Source: Photobacterium sp. CCB-ST2H9 (lineage in GTDB: Bacteria > Pseudomonadota > Gammaproteobacteria > Enterobacterales > Vibrionaceae). From it: a DNA stretch of 64,000 bases. The position numbers were made by a program, and so were the translations under genes. Below the pieces are notes generated by a model. It made no database searches. It worked only from the letters and a program-made list of their open reading frames with translations, and was not told where the DNA came from. Positions 39,845-49,534 of this stretch are shown here, piece by piece. The stretch's first letter is position 1. Each line of letters begins with the position of its first letter. The stretch spans positions 620,001 to 684,000 of the forward strand of contig NZ_CP100425.1 of NCBI RefSeq assembly GCF_023151555.2. The letters are read 5' to 3'.

Positions 39845-40608
39845 GTCTGATATCGGATATCCTGTAAATTAAAGCCCAGCTGCAAGTCGGTTTTCAGCCG
39901 TGCAACGGCTTTGCTTGCTCTGGCACTGTCCTGAGCAGGTTCAATTTTCTTACGCCATTTCTCCGGCAGATCCGCTGCCGTTAGAATGCTTTCCAGATCC
40001 GGATACTGTCGTAGCAGTTCACAGGCAGCTTTCGGCCCGATGCCCGGAACGCCCGGGATTTTACTGGAGCTGATCCCGGCCAGTCCCCAGTAATCCGGCA
40101 GTTGCTCCGGACGCACGCCAAATTCTTTTTCAATGAACGGGCTGTCGAGCCAGCGTTGCTGGAAGTAATCCCGGATCATTACGGTTGGGCGTAACAGCTG
40201 GCAGTAGCCCTTATCGGTGGATACGATCGTCACCTGGCCGCCGTGATCGGCGACTTTCAGCGCCAGCGTCGCAATCAGATCGTCGGCTTCATCGCCGTCG
40301 GACAGCAATGAGTCGACGCCAAGTGCCATAAAATCATCCTGAATCTGCGCCATACCCGTCTGAAGCTCAGCCGGCATTGGTTTGCGGCCTTCTTTGTAGC
40401 CGGGCAGCAATTCGGCACGCCAGCCTCTGTCGTCTCCATGGTGGTCAAATACCGCCACAATGTGGGTCGGCTGACTGACAGCAATAATTTTACTCAGTGC
40501 CTGGCAGCAGACTTTACTGGTGCTTGCGATGTCCGGCTCGCCGGGTTGGGCGGCGTGAACACGGCGGATCAGGTTGAGGGCATCAATGACGACAAGATGT
40601 ATAGACAT
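39835..40608 (-). CDS. xni: Flap endonuclease Xni (ExoIX)
   Basis: The 257-residue product has the FEN/5'-3' exonuclease fold of DNA polymerase I without the polymerase. Asp residues are placed as in the family: VVIDALNLIRR, AVFDHHGDD, DEADDLIATLA and STDKGYCQLL. The helix-hairpin-helix reads SSKIPGVPGIGPKAACELL. The ATG at 40608 agrees with the family; the open frame to 40662 would run through the ppnN terminator. No ribosome site or promoter is visible between that terminator and the start. Confidence 0.92.
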   Translation of the reverse strand: MSIHLVVIDALNLIRRVHAAQPGEPDIASTSKVCCQALSKIIAVSQPTHIVAVFDHHGDDRGWRAELLPGYKEGRKPMPAELQTGMAQIQDDFMALGVDSLLSDGDEADDLIATLALKVADHGGQVTIVSTDKGYCQLLRPTVMIRDYFQQRWLDSPFIEKEFGVRPEQLPDYWGLAGISSSKIPGVPGIGPKAACELLRQYPDLESILTAADLPEKWRKKIEPAQDSARASKAVARLKTDLQLGFNLQDIRYQTAG

Positions 40609-40616
40609 AATATTCA

Positions 40617-40643
40617 ATAAAAAACAGGGCCAGCTGGCCCTGT
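40617..40643 (-). terminator. ppnN terminator, immediately upstream of xni
   Basis: ACAGGGCCAG/CTGGCCCTGT is a perfect 20-base palindrome with six T on the minus strand, 21 bases past the ppnN stop and ending about 10 bases before the xni start. Confidence 0.88.
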
Positions 40644-40663
40644 ATTCTACGTTGCATGGCAAA

Positions 40664-42037
40664 TTATTTCACCATGTCGGGGTGGGTGAGGATGCGATAA
40701 CAGGGAATGTACTCGCTGCCGGGCAGTTTCATACGTTGCTGGGCGACGAAACTTTTCAGTAGTTTGTCCATACGTTTCATCAGCGACGGGTCGCCGTTGA
40801 TTAAAAAGGGTCCTTTGCGCTCGATTTCCCGGATCCCTTCTTCTTTGACATTTCCCGCCACAATCCCGGAAAAGGCTCGGCGCAAATTCGCTGCCAGTTG
40901 TTCCGGACGCTGGTTAAGTTGCAGATCCAGACTTCCCATGGCTTCATGTGTCGGCTCAAACGGTAGCTGAAATTCCGGCGGAATTTTCAGTGACCAGTTA
41001 TAACAGTACGCATCGCCGGTTTCCTGGCGGTGTTCCTTGGTCAGCGGCATTGCTGCTTTCATGATACGGGCCACCTGCGCCGGATCATCAATCACGATTT
41101 GATATAGTTTGGCTGCTTCTTCTCCCAGCGTATCGCGGATAAAGTTGTCGAGCGTTCTGAAATAGAGTTCGCTGCTCTTCGGCCCGGTCAGCACCACTGG
41201 CAATGGTTGATCCTGATTATCGGGGTGCATCAGGATCCCGATGATATAGAGAAGCTCTTCGGCGGTCCCGGCACCACCAGGGAAGATGACAATCCCGTGG
41301 CCAACCCGGACAAAAGCTTCCAGACGTTTTTCGATATCCGGCATAATGACCAGTTCGTTCACAATCGGGTTTGGCGGTTCGGCTGCAATAATTGAAGGTT
41401 CCGTCAGGCCGATAAAACGGCTTTTGCCGTAACGTTGCTGGGCATGGCCGATCGCGGCACCTTTCATCGGACCCTCCATGGCACCGGGGCCGCAGCCGGT
41501 GCAGATATTCATTTCACGCAGCCCCAGCTGATGGCCGACATCCCGGGTGTACTGGTACTCTTCAGGATTAATGGAGTGGCCGCCCCAGCAAACGATAATA
41601 CTGGGATCTTCACGTGACCGGACCGTCTGGGCGTTACGCAGGATACTGAAGATAAAATTCGTAATATGCGGCGCACTGGTCAGATTCAGATCATTGCGTT
41701 GTTGAACGTGTACGTTGACGTAAATGATATCCCTCAAGACGGCAAACAGGTGTTCCTGAATACCGCGAATGATCTTGCCATCGACGAAAGCATGCTCTGG
41801 CGGATCTTTCAGTTCGAGTTTGATGCCGCGCTCTCTTCGGAGGACGTTAATGTCAAAGGATTTGTGTCTTTCCAGCAGGGCACTGGAATCATCGCTGTGG
41901 CTCCCTGAGTTCAGGACAGCCAGCGAACAGTTGCGGTACAGGCGATAGAGATCGCTGGCTGCGGTCGCTTTCAGCCTTTCGACTTCCAGTTGCGATAGCA
42001 GTGTCATTGCCCCAACCGGACTGATATGTGTAATCAT
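40664..42037 (-). CDS. ppnN: Pyrimidine/purine-5'-nucleotide nucleosidase PpnN (YgdH)
   Basis: PpnN splits the N-glycosidic bond of nucleoside monophosphates and is regulated by (p)ppGpp in E. coli. The 457-residue product starts [20 protein letters not shown], nearly identical to YgdH. The LOG-like core carries [19 protein letters not shown] and the signature [24 protein letters not shown] lies 5 bases before the ATG. A TACAGGC/GCCTGTA hairpin lies in its leader near 42060-42080. Confidence 0.95.
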   Translation of the reverse strand: MITHISPVGAMTLLSQLEVERLKATAASDLYRLYRNCSLAVLNSGSHSDDSSALLERHKSFDINVLRRERGIKLELKDPPEHAFVDGKIIRGIQEHLFAVLRDIIYVNVHVQQRNDLNLTSAPHITNFIFSILRNAQTVRSREDPSIIVCWGGHSINPEEYQYTRDVGHQLGLREMNICTGCGPGAMEGPMKGAAIGHAQQRYGKSRFIGLTEPSIIAAEPPNPIVNELVIMPDIEKRLEAFVRVGHGIVIFPGGAGTAEELLYIIGILMHPDNQDQPLPVVLTGPKSSELYFRTLDNFIRDTLGEEAAKLYQIVIDDPAQVARIMKAAMPLTKEHRQETGDAYCYNWSLKIPPEFQLPFEPTHEAMGSLDLQLNQRPEQLAANLRRAFSGIVAGNVKEEGIREIERKGPFLINGDPSLMKRMDKLLKSFVAQQRMKLPGSEYIPCYRILTHPDMVK

Positions 42038-42314
42038 GTTTACCTCCCTGGAGATAAATACAGGCCATCAAAGCGCCTGTACCTCATACCAGTCAGAGCA
42101 AACTACGTCGGGCAGCAGCTCTCACCTGGTATTTGTCTTTCCGCGTGCGGACAATGGTCGCTTCACGGAGAGAAATATCGGACATTTTTCCCTGCCCGTA
42201 TTATTCAACATACACAGGCATCCAGAGTTTGACTAGAGGAAGTCTGAAAAAAAAGCGTTTGTACAGCAGTGGGTTAGATGCGAAATGCTGCGTTATTGAG
42301 TTTAAAATCAGCTG

Positions 42315-43871
42315 TTAAGCAATCCAGATCAGGTGATTCCGGCCAGCATTTTTGGCACTGCTCAGCGCTTTCTGGCTGCGTTCGATCACGCTGCTCGGCG
42401 TGTCGTTGTCATCAAACAGGGTGGCCCCCATAGATGCCGTGACCGAAACATTTTTTTCGCGAAAACGGAAGGGTAACTGGAAGATGCTTTCGCGAATGTT
42501 CGATAAGCGGCGATGCCTTTCCGTTTCTGTCATTTCCGGCAGGATCAGCATGAATTCATCGTTGCTGACCCGGGCGATAAAGTCGGTGTCCCTTAACTGC
42601 TGGCGCAGTGTCCGGGCAATGATTCTGAGGACTTTATCACCGGCCTGGAAACCATAGTTGTCATTCAGTTCGCTGAAGTGGTCCAGATTGACCACGGCCA
42701 GGCAGAGCGGATGCTGATAGCGAATCCACCGACGGTATTCATGTTCCAGACGATCCTGGAAGGCGGCCCGGTTGTAGACCCGGGTCAGCGGGTCCTGAAA
42801 TATCCGTCGCTGCAGATCTTCAATCTGTCGGTGCTGATCCTGTGTCTGCTGATAGAGTTGTTCTGCACGGCTCTGATGATAGTGCAGCTGCTCCAGTAAG
42901 GATTGTTCGCGGTTTTCCAGGGCACGCTGGCGCTCAACCAGATGTCTGAAAGACTGATCCAAATCCTGCGCGGCACTGCGCCAGTTTTCCAGATTGCTGT
43001 GCTGGGCCAGAGCCTGATGGAAGCGATCGGACAGTTGTCCCAGCTCAGAAGTCAGTTCCGAGCGGTGATTGTACAGTGCTAACCCTTGTTCAACAGCCTG
43101 GCGGGTGGTCTGTTCCAGCGCAGCCAGATCGCCGCTGATCACATCCAGAAACTTCTGCGCATGGCGTCTTTCACTGACAAATGCATCCAGTGCCAGGCGG
43201 AGTACTTCCAGGCAGAGTTCAACCAGGGAAAGGGTGGTCACGCCTTTGAGCAACTGATGACGGATGGTCAGGAGCTGCTCACCAGATTCCCCTTCCGCAT
43301 CCAGCTCAGTAATGATTTGCTGCAGCTCATGACAGAGCTTCCGGTGCAGGTCACTGTCTTTGGTGAGCGACTCCCGCTCGACACTGACCGGAACGGTCAG
43401 GAGCTTCAGAGCACGGTCGTACAGGCCGAACAGTTGAGTAATTTGCTGGTGGCTGTGGTTCAGTGAAGCGGGTGACTGGGAGAGTAAATCATGAAGGTCG
43501 CGTTTGAGCTGAACCGGCAGGGCAGGAATGCGTTTCAGACTCTCGGAACTTTGCTGTATCAGGCCCGCCAGCCGTTCTATGGTTGTATGGGTTGGCGTTT
43601 GCCGCAGCAAAAGGCGTTCCACCTGTGCCAGATGCGGCACAATTTTACTGATGTCTTTGTTCTGCTCCAGATCCCGGCGCAATGTTTCCAGACGCTTGTC
43701 CAGGTCGACATCCAGTCCTCGGCAGGCGACAGCCATACGGGCAATCAGACGCTTTAAAATGACGATCTCACGACGTGACTTTAACGACGCATCGCGATAT
43801 GACAATTGAGCCTGATCCAAGCGCAGCTTCAACTTACTCACTTCAGAAGCTGCGTCAACATTCGTTGCCAC
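42315..43871 (-). CDS. GGDEF-domain protein with altered signature (SNDEF) and long coiled-coil N-terminus
   Basis: The 518-residue protein has a helical, coiled-coil-rich N-terminal 340 residues and a GGDEF domain starting at DPLTRVYNRAAFQDRLEHE. The active-site loop reads RVSNDEFMLILPEM, so GGDEF is replaced by SNDEF. The start motif, the metal Asp region (AVVNLDHFSELNDNYG) and the end motif (VTASMGATLFD) are otherwise conserved. No transmembrane segment is visible. It could be an inactive c-di-GMP or GTP sensor, or a weak cyclase. A related-looking gene lies beside it. Confidence 0.85.
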   Translation of the reverse strand: MATNVDAASEVSKLKLRLDQAQLSYRDASLKSRREIVILKRLIARMAVACRGLDVDLDKRLETLRRDLEQNKDISKIVPHLAQVERLLLRQTPTHTTIERLAGLIQQSSESLKRIPALPVQLKRDLHDLLSQSPASLNHSHQQITQLFGLYDRALKLLTVPVSVERESLTKDSDLHRKLCHELQQIITELDAEGESGEQLLTIRHQLLKGVTTLSLVELCLEVLRLALDAFVSERRHAQKFLDVISGDLAALEQTTRQAVEQGLALYNHRSELTSELGQLSDRFHQALAQHSNLENWRSAAQDLDQSFRHLVERQRALENREQSLLEQLHYHQSRAEQLYQQTQDQHRQIEDLQRRIFQDPLTRVYNRAAFQDRLEHEYRRWIRYQHPLCLAVVNLDHFSELNDNYGFQAGDKVLRIIARTLRQQLRDTDFIARVSNDEFMLILPEMTETERHRRLSNIRESIFQLPFRFREKNVSVTASMGATLFDDNDTPSSVIERSQKALSSAKNAGRNHLIWIA

Positions 43872-44068
43872 GTTGACTAATGATTACCTTATCTGAACTT
43901 CCTTCGCTCAGTACAACTCACAGAGCGATACCGGATGTTAGCAAAAAATTCCTGCCGGGTTGAACATTATTAACGGCTTGTTTTCCCGGACACAAACGCT
44001 CGCGTGTTTTTTATACATTTTCGTGATCTTAGTAGACCTAAATAGCAGTAATACCGAGTGTTTTTTCT

Positions 44069-46348
44069 TCAGAGGTGTTTGCTCCAGTCATATTCCTGCT
44101 GGGAAGATGTCTGAACTTTGACCAGTCCCTTATCCATTCCCTGAATGCAGGCATGACGAATATTGTCTCCGGCAAAGCTGGCGGCAGGTGCGGCATCGAT
44201 GGCACTCAGATGCACCCACTGGCTGCCCGACTCGGCTTTACTGATTTGACGGGCGGCCTGGGTGGCCATCAGCAGAATATCAATCAGCTCCTGGTCATTG
44301 ATGGCCGTATAGGCGCGGGGCAGAAACGGATATTCCGCCATGCCGATGCGAACCCGGCTGTCGAGCTGTTTTTCAGCCATGAAATGATCGACCAGTTGCT
44401 GAATGGAATCGGCCAGCTGTTTGGGCGCACTTTCCAGTCGCGAATTCGGCTCAATATATAAAAACATGGCATCAGAGAAATGGTACAGGCGTGCGGGTTC
44501 GCAAATCTGGGCATTCAGGTAGTCACCGAACTCGCGTTCCAGTGCCAGTCCCTGCTGATAGCCATGCTGCAAATAGACATGTTTGAGTAGCGGTACTTCA
44601 AACAGCGCAAAGCGGAGCCGGTCACTCAGGGGCTCATTGATGATTTCGCCCAGATGCCATTGTTCAAAATGGGCGCTGCTTTGCTGCAATGAGTTCGACA
44701 GTCTTGCATTGAGCATTCGCAGATTGCGCAGACCGCTGCGCGGGTGCGTGTAGAATTCATCACGTAACAGCTTGAGGCGGCGACGCCACTGATGTGCGGA
44801 ACGATTGCGATACCAGAGCAGCAGCAGGGAAAGCAATAAGCCGATCAGTAAGACGGTAGTCAGGTTTTTCTGCTGATACAGCGCCTTTTCCTGTTCAAAC
44901 TGTTGACGCTCGAGTTCTTCGAGTTTCAGCGAGCGCGCCATAATCCGCTGCTGCTGACGAAACACTTCGACATTACTTTTGACCTGATTTTCCTGCATGG
45001 AGGCTTGCAGCTGCTCATAGCGGCGCTGGCTGAGCAGAGCATTGTAATAGTCTTTTTGTTTTTCAAAGGCTGCAGACAGGCTGGCTTCCCCCATCATTTG
45101 CAGTGCGGGCTGGGGTTTCTGCAGGCGGCTGGCAGCAAGCAGAGCCGACTGGATGGTCGAAATTGCCTGCGGCGTTCTTTCTTCAGCCAGTTCAAGCTGA
45201 CCCTGGAGTAACTGAGACTGAATCAGGGTGATCTCATCATCGCTTTCTTGAGCCAGTTGCCGGGCATGATGGAGGTATTGTTCGGTTTTGGGGTAGTTAT
45301 ACAGTTTCAGATAGACCCGGGCGATACTCAGGCGCAGACGGGCTGAACGAGGCTGCAGACGCAGCTGATTTTCCTGATCCAGTGCATTGAAATAGTGCAC
45401 CAGCGCCAAATTGTAGCGGCCTTGCTGTTCATAGATACTGGCGATCAGTGCCAGAGTTCTTGCCAGCGGAATCGTTCGGTTAAAGTGCTCAAAAAATTCT
45501 CCCGCCTGAGTGGCGTGTTCCAGCGCTTTGTCGAAGACTTTCCGCTCTTCATAGAGCGTTCCCAGTTCCAGGTTGGCCACGGCCACTTTGCCGTGGTCTT
45601 CCTGTTCCTGAGCCAGCCAGTAACCACTGAGCAGACGGTCCAGCGCCAGATCATAATGCTGATGCCTCAGATAATGACGGCCGTGGCTCAGCAGGAAGTT
45701 GATTTCTTCTTTGGGCTCATTCAGTTCAGACAGATCACGCTTGGCGCGGGTAAACATTTTTTCGGCTTTGCGTTCATCGCCCAGCGTGGATTCAATATCT
45801 GCGCGAAGCATCAGCAGATGGTACTGCAGGACTTTCACCTGCTCACTGCGCTGGAGCTTTTCATCACCGGCAATCGCCTGGTCCGTTTTGTTCAGCAGGT
45901 CGCTCGCAGAGGTGGCATCGCCGAGTCCCTGCCAGAGAATGTCGGCATGGATCAGCTGAGTTTCCAGCAGGGTGTAGCTGAATTCATTGCTGATCGCCAG
46001 TGCCTCGGCTTCCCGGATGATCTGAATGGCTTCGGGTTGCCGGTTCAGCAGGGACAATGCTCTGGCTTTAATCTGGAGCGCATTAATAGTACTGAGAGGG
46101 GTGCGGATAGAATGGTCGGTTTCTTCGCTTACATGTACGCGCGAACTGTCGACAGGGATGCTCATCTGACGCTGGCTCAGGTAGCGGTTGGTAATTTCCA
46201 GCGCTTTTTCAGGGCTGGTTTCCAGCAGCAGGTCTGCATCGGCCAGAATCGGGGTGGCATAGATTTTTGCCTGCACGGGCAGGGCAGTCAGAAAGCAGAA
46301 CAGAATGCTGAAGAGCCAGTCACGACAGTTCATAGAGCACTTATCCAT
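44069..46348 (-). CDS. TPR-repeat membrane protein with degenerate GGDEF-like C-terminus
   Basis: The 759-residue protein has an N-terminal signal peptide (LFSILFCFLTALPVQAKI), then about 400 residues of TPR-like helical repeats (for example LARTLALIASIYEQQGRYNLALVHY). One transmembrane segment lies near 495-515 (TVLLIGLLLSLLLLW). The C-terminal region begins HPRSGLRNLRMLNARL, like the DPLTGLPNR start of GGDEF domains, but the GGDEF loop reads HFSDAMFLYIEP. So the repeats should sit in the periplasm and a dead GGDEF-like domain in the cytoplasm. It is probably a signal or scaffold protein. ATG at 46333 is an alternative. Confidence 0.8.
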   Translation of the reverse strand: MDKCSMNCRDWLFSILFCFLTALPVQAKIYATPILADADLLLETSPEKALEITNRYLSQRQMSIPVDSSRVHVSEETDHSIRTPLSTINALQIKARALSLLNRQPEAIQIIREAEALAISNEFSYTLLETQLIHADILWQGLGDATSASDLLNKTDQAIAGDEKLQRSEQVKVLQYHLLMLRADIESTLGDERKAEKMFTRAKRDLSELNEPKEEINFLLSHGRHYLRHQHYDLALDRLLSGYWLAQEQEDHGKVAVANLELGTLYEERKVFDKALEHATQAGEFFEHFNRTIPLARTLALIASIYEQQGRYNLALVHYFNALDQENQLRLQPRSARLRLSIARVYLKLYNYPKTEQYLHHARQLAQESDDEITLIQSQLLQGQLELAEERTPQAISTIQSALLAASRLQKPQPALQMMGEASLSAAFEKQKDYYNALLSQRRYEQLQASMQENQVKSNVEVFRQQQRIMARSLKLEELERQQFEQEKALYQQKNLTTVLLIGLLLSLLLLWYRNRSAHQWRRRLKLLRDEFYTHPRSGLRNLRMLNARLSNSLQQSSAHFEQWHLGEIINEPLSDRLRFALFEVPLLKHVYLQHGYQQGLALEREFGDYLNAQICEPARLYHFSDAMFLYIEPNSRLESAPKQLADSIQQLVDHFMAEKQLDSRVRIGMAEYPFLPRAYTAINDQELIDILLMATQAARQISKAESGSQWVHLSAIDAAPAASFAGDNIRHACIQGMDKGLVKVQTSSQQEYDWSKHL

Positions 46349-46441
46349 CAGGAAACACGGCCCTCATATTACTGGCTCAGGTCCTCAAGTCCAGCAAACT
46401 AGAGTGATTTGCCGGACTTGCAAGACAAGTTGAACTCAGAA

Positions 46442-47287
46442 CTACTGTCGGGCCAGACGATCATTGTCGCTTGGTGTTTTGCCCTGATTGGTTCGGTAAG
46501 GGTTGATATCCAGACCTCCACGACGGGTATATCTTGCGTAAACCGTCAGTAACTCAGGCTGGCAGAAGTGCAGCAGGTCCGTGAAGATACGCTCGACACA
46601 TTGTTCATGGAACTCATTGTGGTTGCGGAAAGACACCAGATAACGCAGCAGCTTTTCCCGGTTGATCTGTTTCCCTTTGTACGAAATCCGTACGCTGCCC
46701 CAGTCCGGCTGGCTGGTGATCAGACAGTTGGATTTCAGCAGATGGCTGTGCAGGATTTCTTCGACAACGTCGCCTTCAGCGGCATTTGCCAGCAGGCCCG
46801 GGTCAAAGTCGAAACTATCAATTTCAATGTCCTGATCATCAATGCAGGTGCCGCTGAAATCGACAATCGGCTGCGCGGTGAAATCACTCAGCGGCTGGAT
46901 CGTCACATCGACGTCAGAACCGGCACAGGCAGACAAATCTTTCTGCAGCATATCAGCAACTTCCTGCCAGCTTTCGATACGCGTGTTGTTCAGGCTGTTC
47001 AGATACAGCTTGAAAGATTTGGACTCAATCAGGTTCGGGCTGCCGGCGGGCAGACGCACTTCACCGATTGCAACCTGCGGCAGTCCTTTACTGTTCAGCC
47101 AGGACAGTTCGTACAGGGTCCAGATGTCATACCCGGTAAAGGGCAATTCATCACCAAGCGCCAAGTCATCGCGGTTCAGTTTGCGTGGCACTGCCTGCAG
47201 CAGGGAAGGATCATACTGATCTTTGTATTCACTTTTTTGGCCAAGAGTTAAACCGGCTAGTTCTTTCGCGTCTTTGTATTTGCTCAT
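46442..47287 (-). CDS. queF: NADPH-dependent 7-cyano-7-deazaguanine reductase QueF
   Basis: QueF reduces preQ0 to preQ1 in the synthesis of the tRNA base queuosine. The 281-residue product is the long (two T-fold) form used by enterics and vibrios. The catalytic Cys is in [15 protein letters not shown], with [16 protein letters not shown] and the C-terminal [13 protein letters not shown] block also typical. The start at 47287 has AGGACAAT just before; the frame is open 6 codons earlier. It is divergent from syd. Confidence 0.94.
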   Translation of the reverse strand: MSKYKDAKELAGLTLGQKSEYKDQYDPSLLQAVPRKLNRDDLALGDELPFTGYDIWTLYELSWLNSKGLPQVAIGEVRLPAGSPNLIESKSFKLYLNSLNNTRIESWQEVADMLQKDLSACAGSDVDVTIQPLSDFTAQPIVDFSGTCIDDQDIEIDSFDFDPGLLANAAEGDVVEEILHSHLLKSNCLITSQPDWGSVRISYKGKQINREKLLRYLVSFRNHNEFHEQCVERIFTDLLHFCQPELLTVYARYTRRGGLDINPYRTNQGKTPSDNDRLARQ

Positions 47288-47354
47288 ATTGTCCTGGACA
47301 CACACACTTGGATTACAATAGGCAAAGTTTACTGAATCTTGCTTGAGGTTGCGA

Positions 47355-47909
47355 ATGAATCATCCGGTTACGGCCGCATTGGCCGATTTTTCTTCCCGTT
47401 TTATGAAAGCCTGGTCTTATGATCAGGCCAGCCAGCCATGCAGCAGCGATCTGATTGGCCTGGCATCGCCCTGTGTGGTTCGTGACAGTGGCGATACGGT
47501 GTTCTGGCAGCCGGTGGTCCGAGAGCCGGCAGGTGATTTGGCCGCAGTTGAACAGGGGATTGAACTCCGTCTGCACGCCGACATTCAGGCGTTTTACGGC
47601 AGCTATTTCAGTGGCGACATGGCGGCCCGTTTTCAGGACCTGGAACTGGATTTGCTGCAGGCATTCAGCGAATCGGACCATCAGCGGTTACAGGAAAATA
47701 TTCTGGGCCATCTGGTGACCCAGCGTCGTCTGAAACTGAAACCGACCGTTTTTATCGGGGTGATGGCCTCTGAGCATCAGGTCATTGCCGTCTGCAATCT
47801 GACGGGGAATGTCATTCTGGAAACTCTGGGTCAGTCGGAGCGTGAGGTTCTGGCGGAAGATGTGGCCAGTTTTCTTCGCCAGCTGGAACCTGTGGTCAGG
47901 GTAAGTTAA
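47355..47909 (+). CDS. syd: SecY-interacting protein Syd
   Basis: Syd is a peripheral membrane protein that binds SecY and checks the SecYEG complex. The 184-residue product contains GYSFSG-like block [14 protein letters not shown] and a [11 protein letters not shown]-terminal block typical of the family. The start ATG at 47355 has GAGG 8 bases upstream. It lies 3 bases before the next gene, so the two are probably co-transcribed. Confidence 0.9.
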   Translation: MNHPVTAALADFSSRFMKAWSYDQASQPCSSDLIGLASPCVVRDSGDTVFWQPVVREPAGDLAAVEQGIELRLHADIQAFYGSYFSGDMAARFQDLELDLLQAFSESDHQRLQENILGHLVTQRRLKLKPTVFIGVMASEHQVIAVCNLTGNVILETLGQSEREVLAEDVASFLRQLEPVVRVS

Positions 47910-47912
47910 ACC

Positions 47913-48683
47913 ATGTATGTCATCGAATTGCAGTTTGAATGCTTTGATAACACGACGATTTCTGCCGTTGAGCAGGCGATCAATGGTTTGATGGATGCGC
48001 TGAGGTACAACGGTCAGGTCCTGGGCCGTGAGTTTCCTGTGGTCATGGATGAAGCGGTCTTTAAAGTACGGGCTGTCTGTCCGGAAAAACAAAGCCTGCA
48101 CAGTCAGTTCCACAGTCCTCAGGTGAAGGCCTCTATGAACCGGCTCTCTCAGGCCGGTCTGCTGGCCCCGAAAATCAAAGTTCTGGGCCGGGATATCAAC
48201 TCTGAAGCAACCGCCGAAGAATCGCCCGGCTGGCAGGTGCTGTATACCACTTATGTGCACACCTGTTCGCCCTTGCGCAGCGGAGATTCTTTACTGCCGA
48301 TACCCTTATACCGGATCCCGGCAACCTTTAACGGGGATCACAAGGCTGTGGTGAAATGGCAGACCGAATGGCAGGCCTGCGATGAAATTCAGATGGCCGG
48401 TGGCTGTCAGGCCGAACATGCAGCCTTGCATGAAATTCGCGATGCGGACAGTGATTTATTCCGGCGCGGCTGGGATTTGCGGGGCCGGATTGAACACCTG
48501 ACCAAGGTACCGACGTATTATTACCAGTACAGAGTCGGGGGTGTCAGTCTGGCAGAAGAAGCAAACCGGCCTTGTCCGAAATGCGGTCAGCCTTGGCGCC
48601 TAGAGGAACCGATTCACGGGATTTTCCATTTTAAATGCGACCCTTGCCGTCTGGTCTCAAACCTTTCCTGGGATTACCAGTAA
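47913..48683 (+). CDS. DUF2310 Zn-ribbon protein
   Basis: The 256-residue product ends in a rubredoxin-like zinc ribbon with Cys pairs CPKCGQPW and CDPCRLV. The N-terminal part (MYVIELQFECFDNTTIS) fits the DUF2310 family of Gammaproteobacteria. No enzymatic motif is seen. It is the second gene of a syd operon, with a strong terminator after it. Its TAA stop lies inside a perfect 14-base tandem repeat. Confidence 0.8.
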   Translation: MYVIELQFECFDNTTISAVEQAINGLMDALRYNGQVLGREFPVVMDEAVFKVRAVCPEKQSLHSQFHSPQVKASMNRLSQAGLLAPKIKVLGRDINSEATAEESPGWQVLYTTYVHTCSPLRSGDSLLPIPLYRIPATFNGDHKAVVKWQTEWQACDEIQMAGGCQAEHAALHEIRDADSDLFRRGWDLRGRIEHLTKVPTYYYQYRVGGVSLAEEANRPCPKCGQPWRLEEPIHGIFHFKCDPCRLVSNLSWDYQ

Positions 48684-48700
48684 CAAATTACCAGTAACAA
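48673..48700 (+). repeat. Tandem 14-bp repeat over the DUF2310 stop codon
   Basis: ATTACCAGTAACAA occurs twice in direct tandem (48673-48686 and 48687-48700). The first copy holds the real TAA stop. Confidence 0.9.
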
Positions 48701-48704
48701 AGAG

Positions 48705-48737
48705 ACGCCCGCTCCGAAGAAGAGCGGGCGTTTTTTT
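48705..48737 (+). terminator. syd-DUF2310 terminator
   Basis: ACGCCCGCTC/GAGCGGGCGT is a perfect 10-bp stem with a 7-nt loop and seven T. Confidence 0.92.
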
Positions 48738-48760
48738 CAGCCAGGTCAGGTAAGACTGAT

Positions 48761-49048
48761 TTATTTGGCCTGAATCGCTGTTTCCAGCGCGGCGAGGCGT
48801 GAGGTCAGGCTGGCCACCTGTGCTTCAAGCTGAGCAATGCGTTCGCTGTCGCTGGCTGTTGCTGCTGGTGTTTCGGTAATCTTCGGTACTTTGGCGTGCT
48901 GTTTCCAGCTTTTGATTGCCTGAATGATGACGGGCATTGGCAGCGGTTCGCGCAGGCGTGCCTTCACCAGTGCAACGCTTGGTTCTTTACCTTCGGCCAT
49001 CAGAGATTGAATGGCGCTTTCTAATGCTTCAGTGATTGCTGAGGACAT
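48761..49048 (-). CDS. Small protein with C-terminal coiled coil, unknown function
   Basis: The 95-residue product starts MSSAITEALESAIQSLMAEG with AGGAAG 5 bases before the ATG (49051 is an alternative, and the open frame to 49111 overlaps the next gene). An N-terminal helical region, VALVKARLREPLPMPVIIQAIKSWK, may be a small DNA-binding-like fold reminiscent of KfrA-type N-termini, but this is weak. The C-terminus is a heptad coiled coil (RIAQLEAQVASLTSRLAALE). It lies 31 bases after the DUF2789 gene, probably in one operon. Confidence 0.65.
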   Translation of the reverse strand: MSSAITEALESAIQSLMAEGKEPSVALVKARLREPLPMPVIIQAIKSWKQHAKVPKITETPAATASDSERIAQLEAQVASLTSRLAALETAIQAK

Positions 49049-49079
49049 CATTTCTTCCTGAAATTGAGGGATCGTTGGC

Positions 49080-49310
49080 TTATTTTCGTAGCAATGTATC
49101 CAACTGATCAATCACTTCGCACCAATCGGCATCTTCTGCGATCGATTCGTTCAGAAACCGGCGCTGGGAGGGCTGCCAGAAATCAGCCTGGGTGATAGTT
49201 TCGTTCTGCTGCAAATGATGATCCCGGATAAAGCTTTCGATGGACTCTTTGGATGAATTTAAGCCTAACTGGTTGAAGAGGCTGGGTAAATCGTGGCTGA
49301 AAGTTTCCAT
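49080..49310 (-). CDS. DUF2789-type protein
   Basis: The 76-residue product METFSHDLPSLFNQLGL, followed by FIRDHH, ADFWQPSQRRFLNESI and EDADWCEVIDQLDTLLR, fits the DUF2789 pattern. It is soluble and acidic. No function is known. It begins 70 bases from the GacA box of the first CsrB gene and is divergent from it. Confidence 0.75.
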   Translation of the reverse strand: METFSHDLPSLFNQLGLNSSKESIESFIRDHHLQQNETITQADFWQPSQRRFLNESIAEDADWCEVIDQLDTLLRK

Positions 49311-49379
49311 GGTGACATTCCCCTAGTCGTGTTTGCCTTAAGTATAGTGGGGAATAATCGGCATTTCGTCTGAGCCCTT

Positions 49380-49397
49380 TGTGAGAGATCGCTTACA
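49380..49397 (+). promoter_or_regulatory. GacA/UvrY/VarA box of the first CsrB gene
   Basis: TGTGAG-AGATCG-CTTACA matches the response-regulator site TGTAAG-N6-CTTACA with one base changed. It lies 173-190 bases before the predicted RNA start, similar to UvrY at E. coli csrB. Confidence 0.85.
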
Positions 49398-49534
49398 AAT
49401 GTGTAGGAGAAATTGAAATCAGTTGACAGATGATGACTTTAGCTTTGTATTAAAGTCGTTTTCTTTCAAGTGTTTACCTTTATTTTTTGTTTTTGATATT
49501 TGTGTCATTGAAAAGATTACCATCAGACAGTTGC

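Noticed and set aside
45395..46402. 335-codon frame antisense to the TPR gene
   Set aside because: Shadow of the TPR-encoding strand. Gln/Phe-rich product with no recognisable family.
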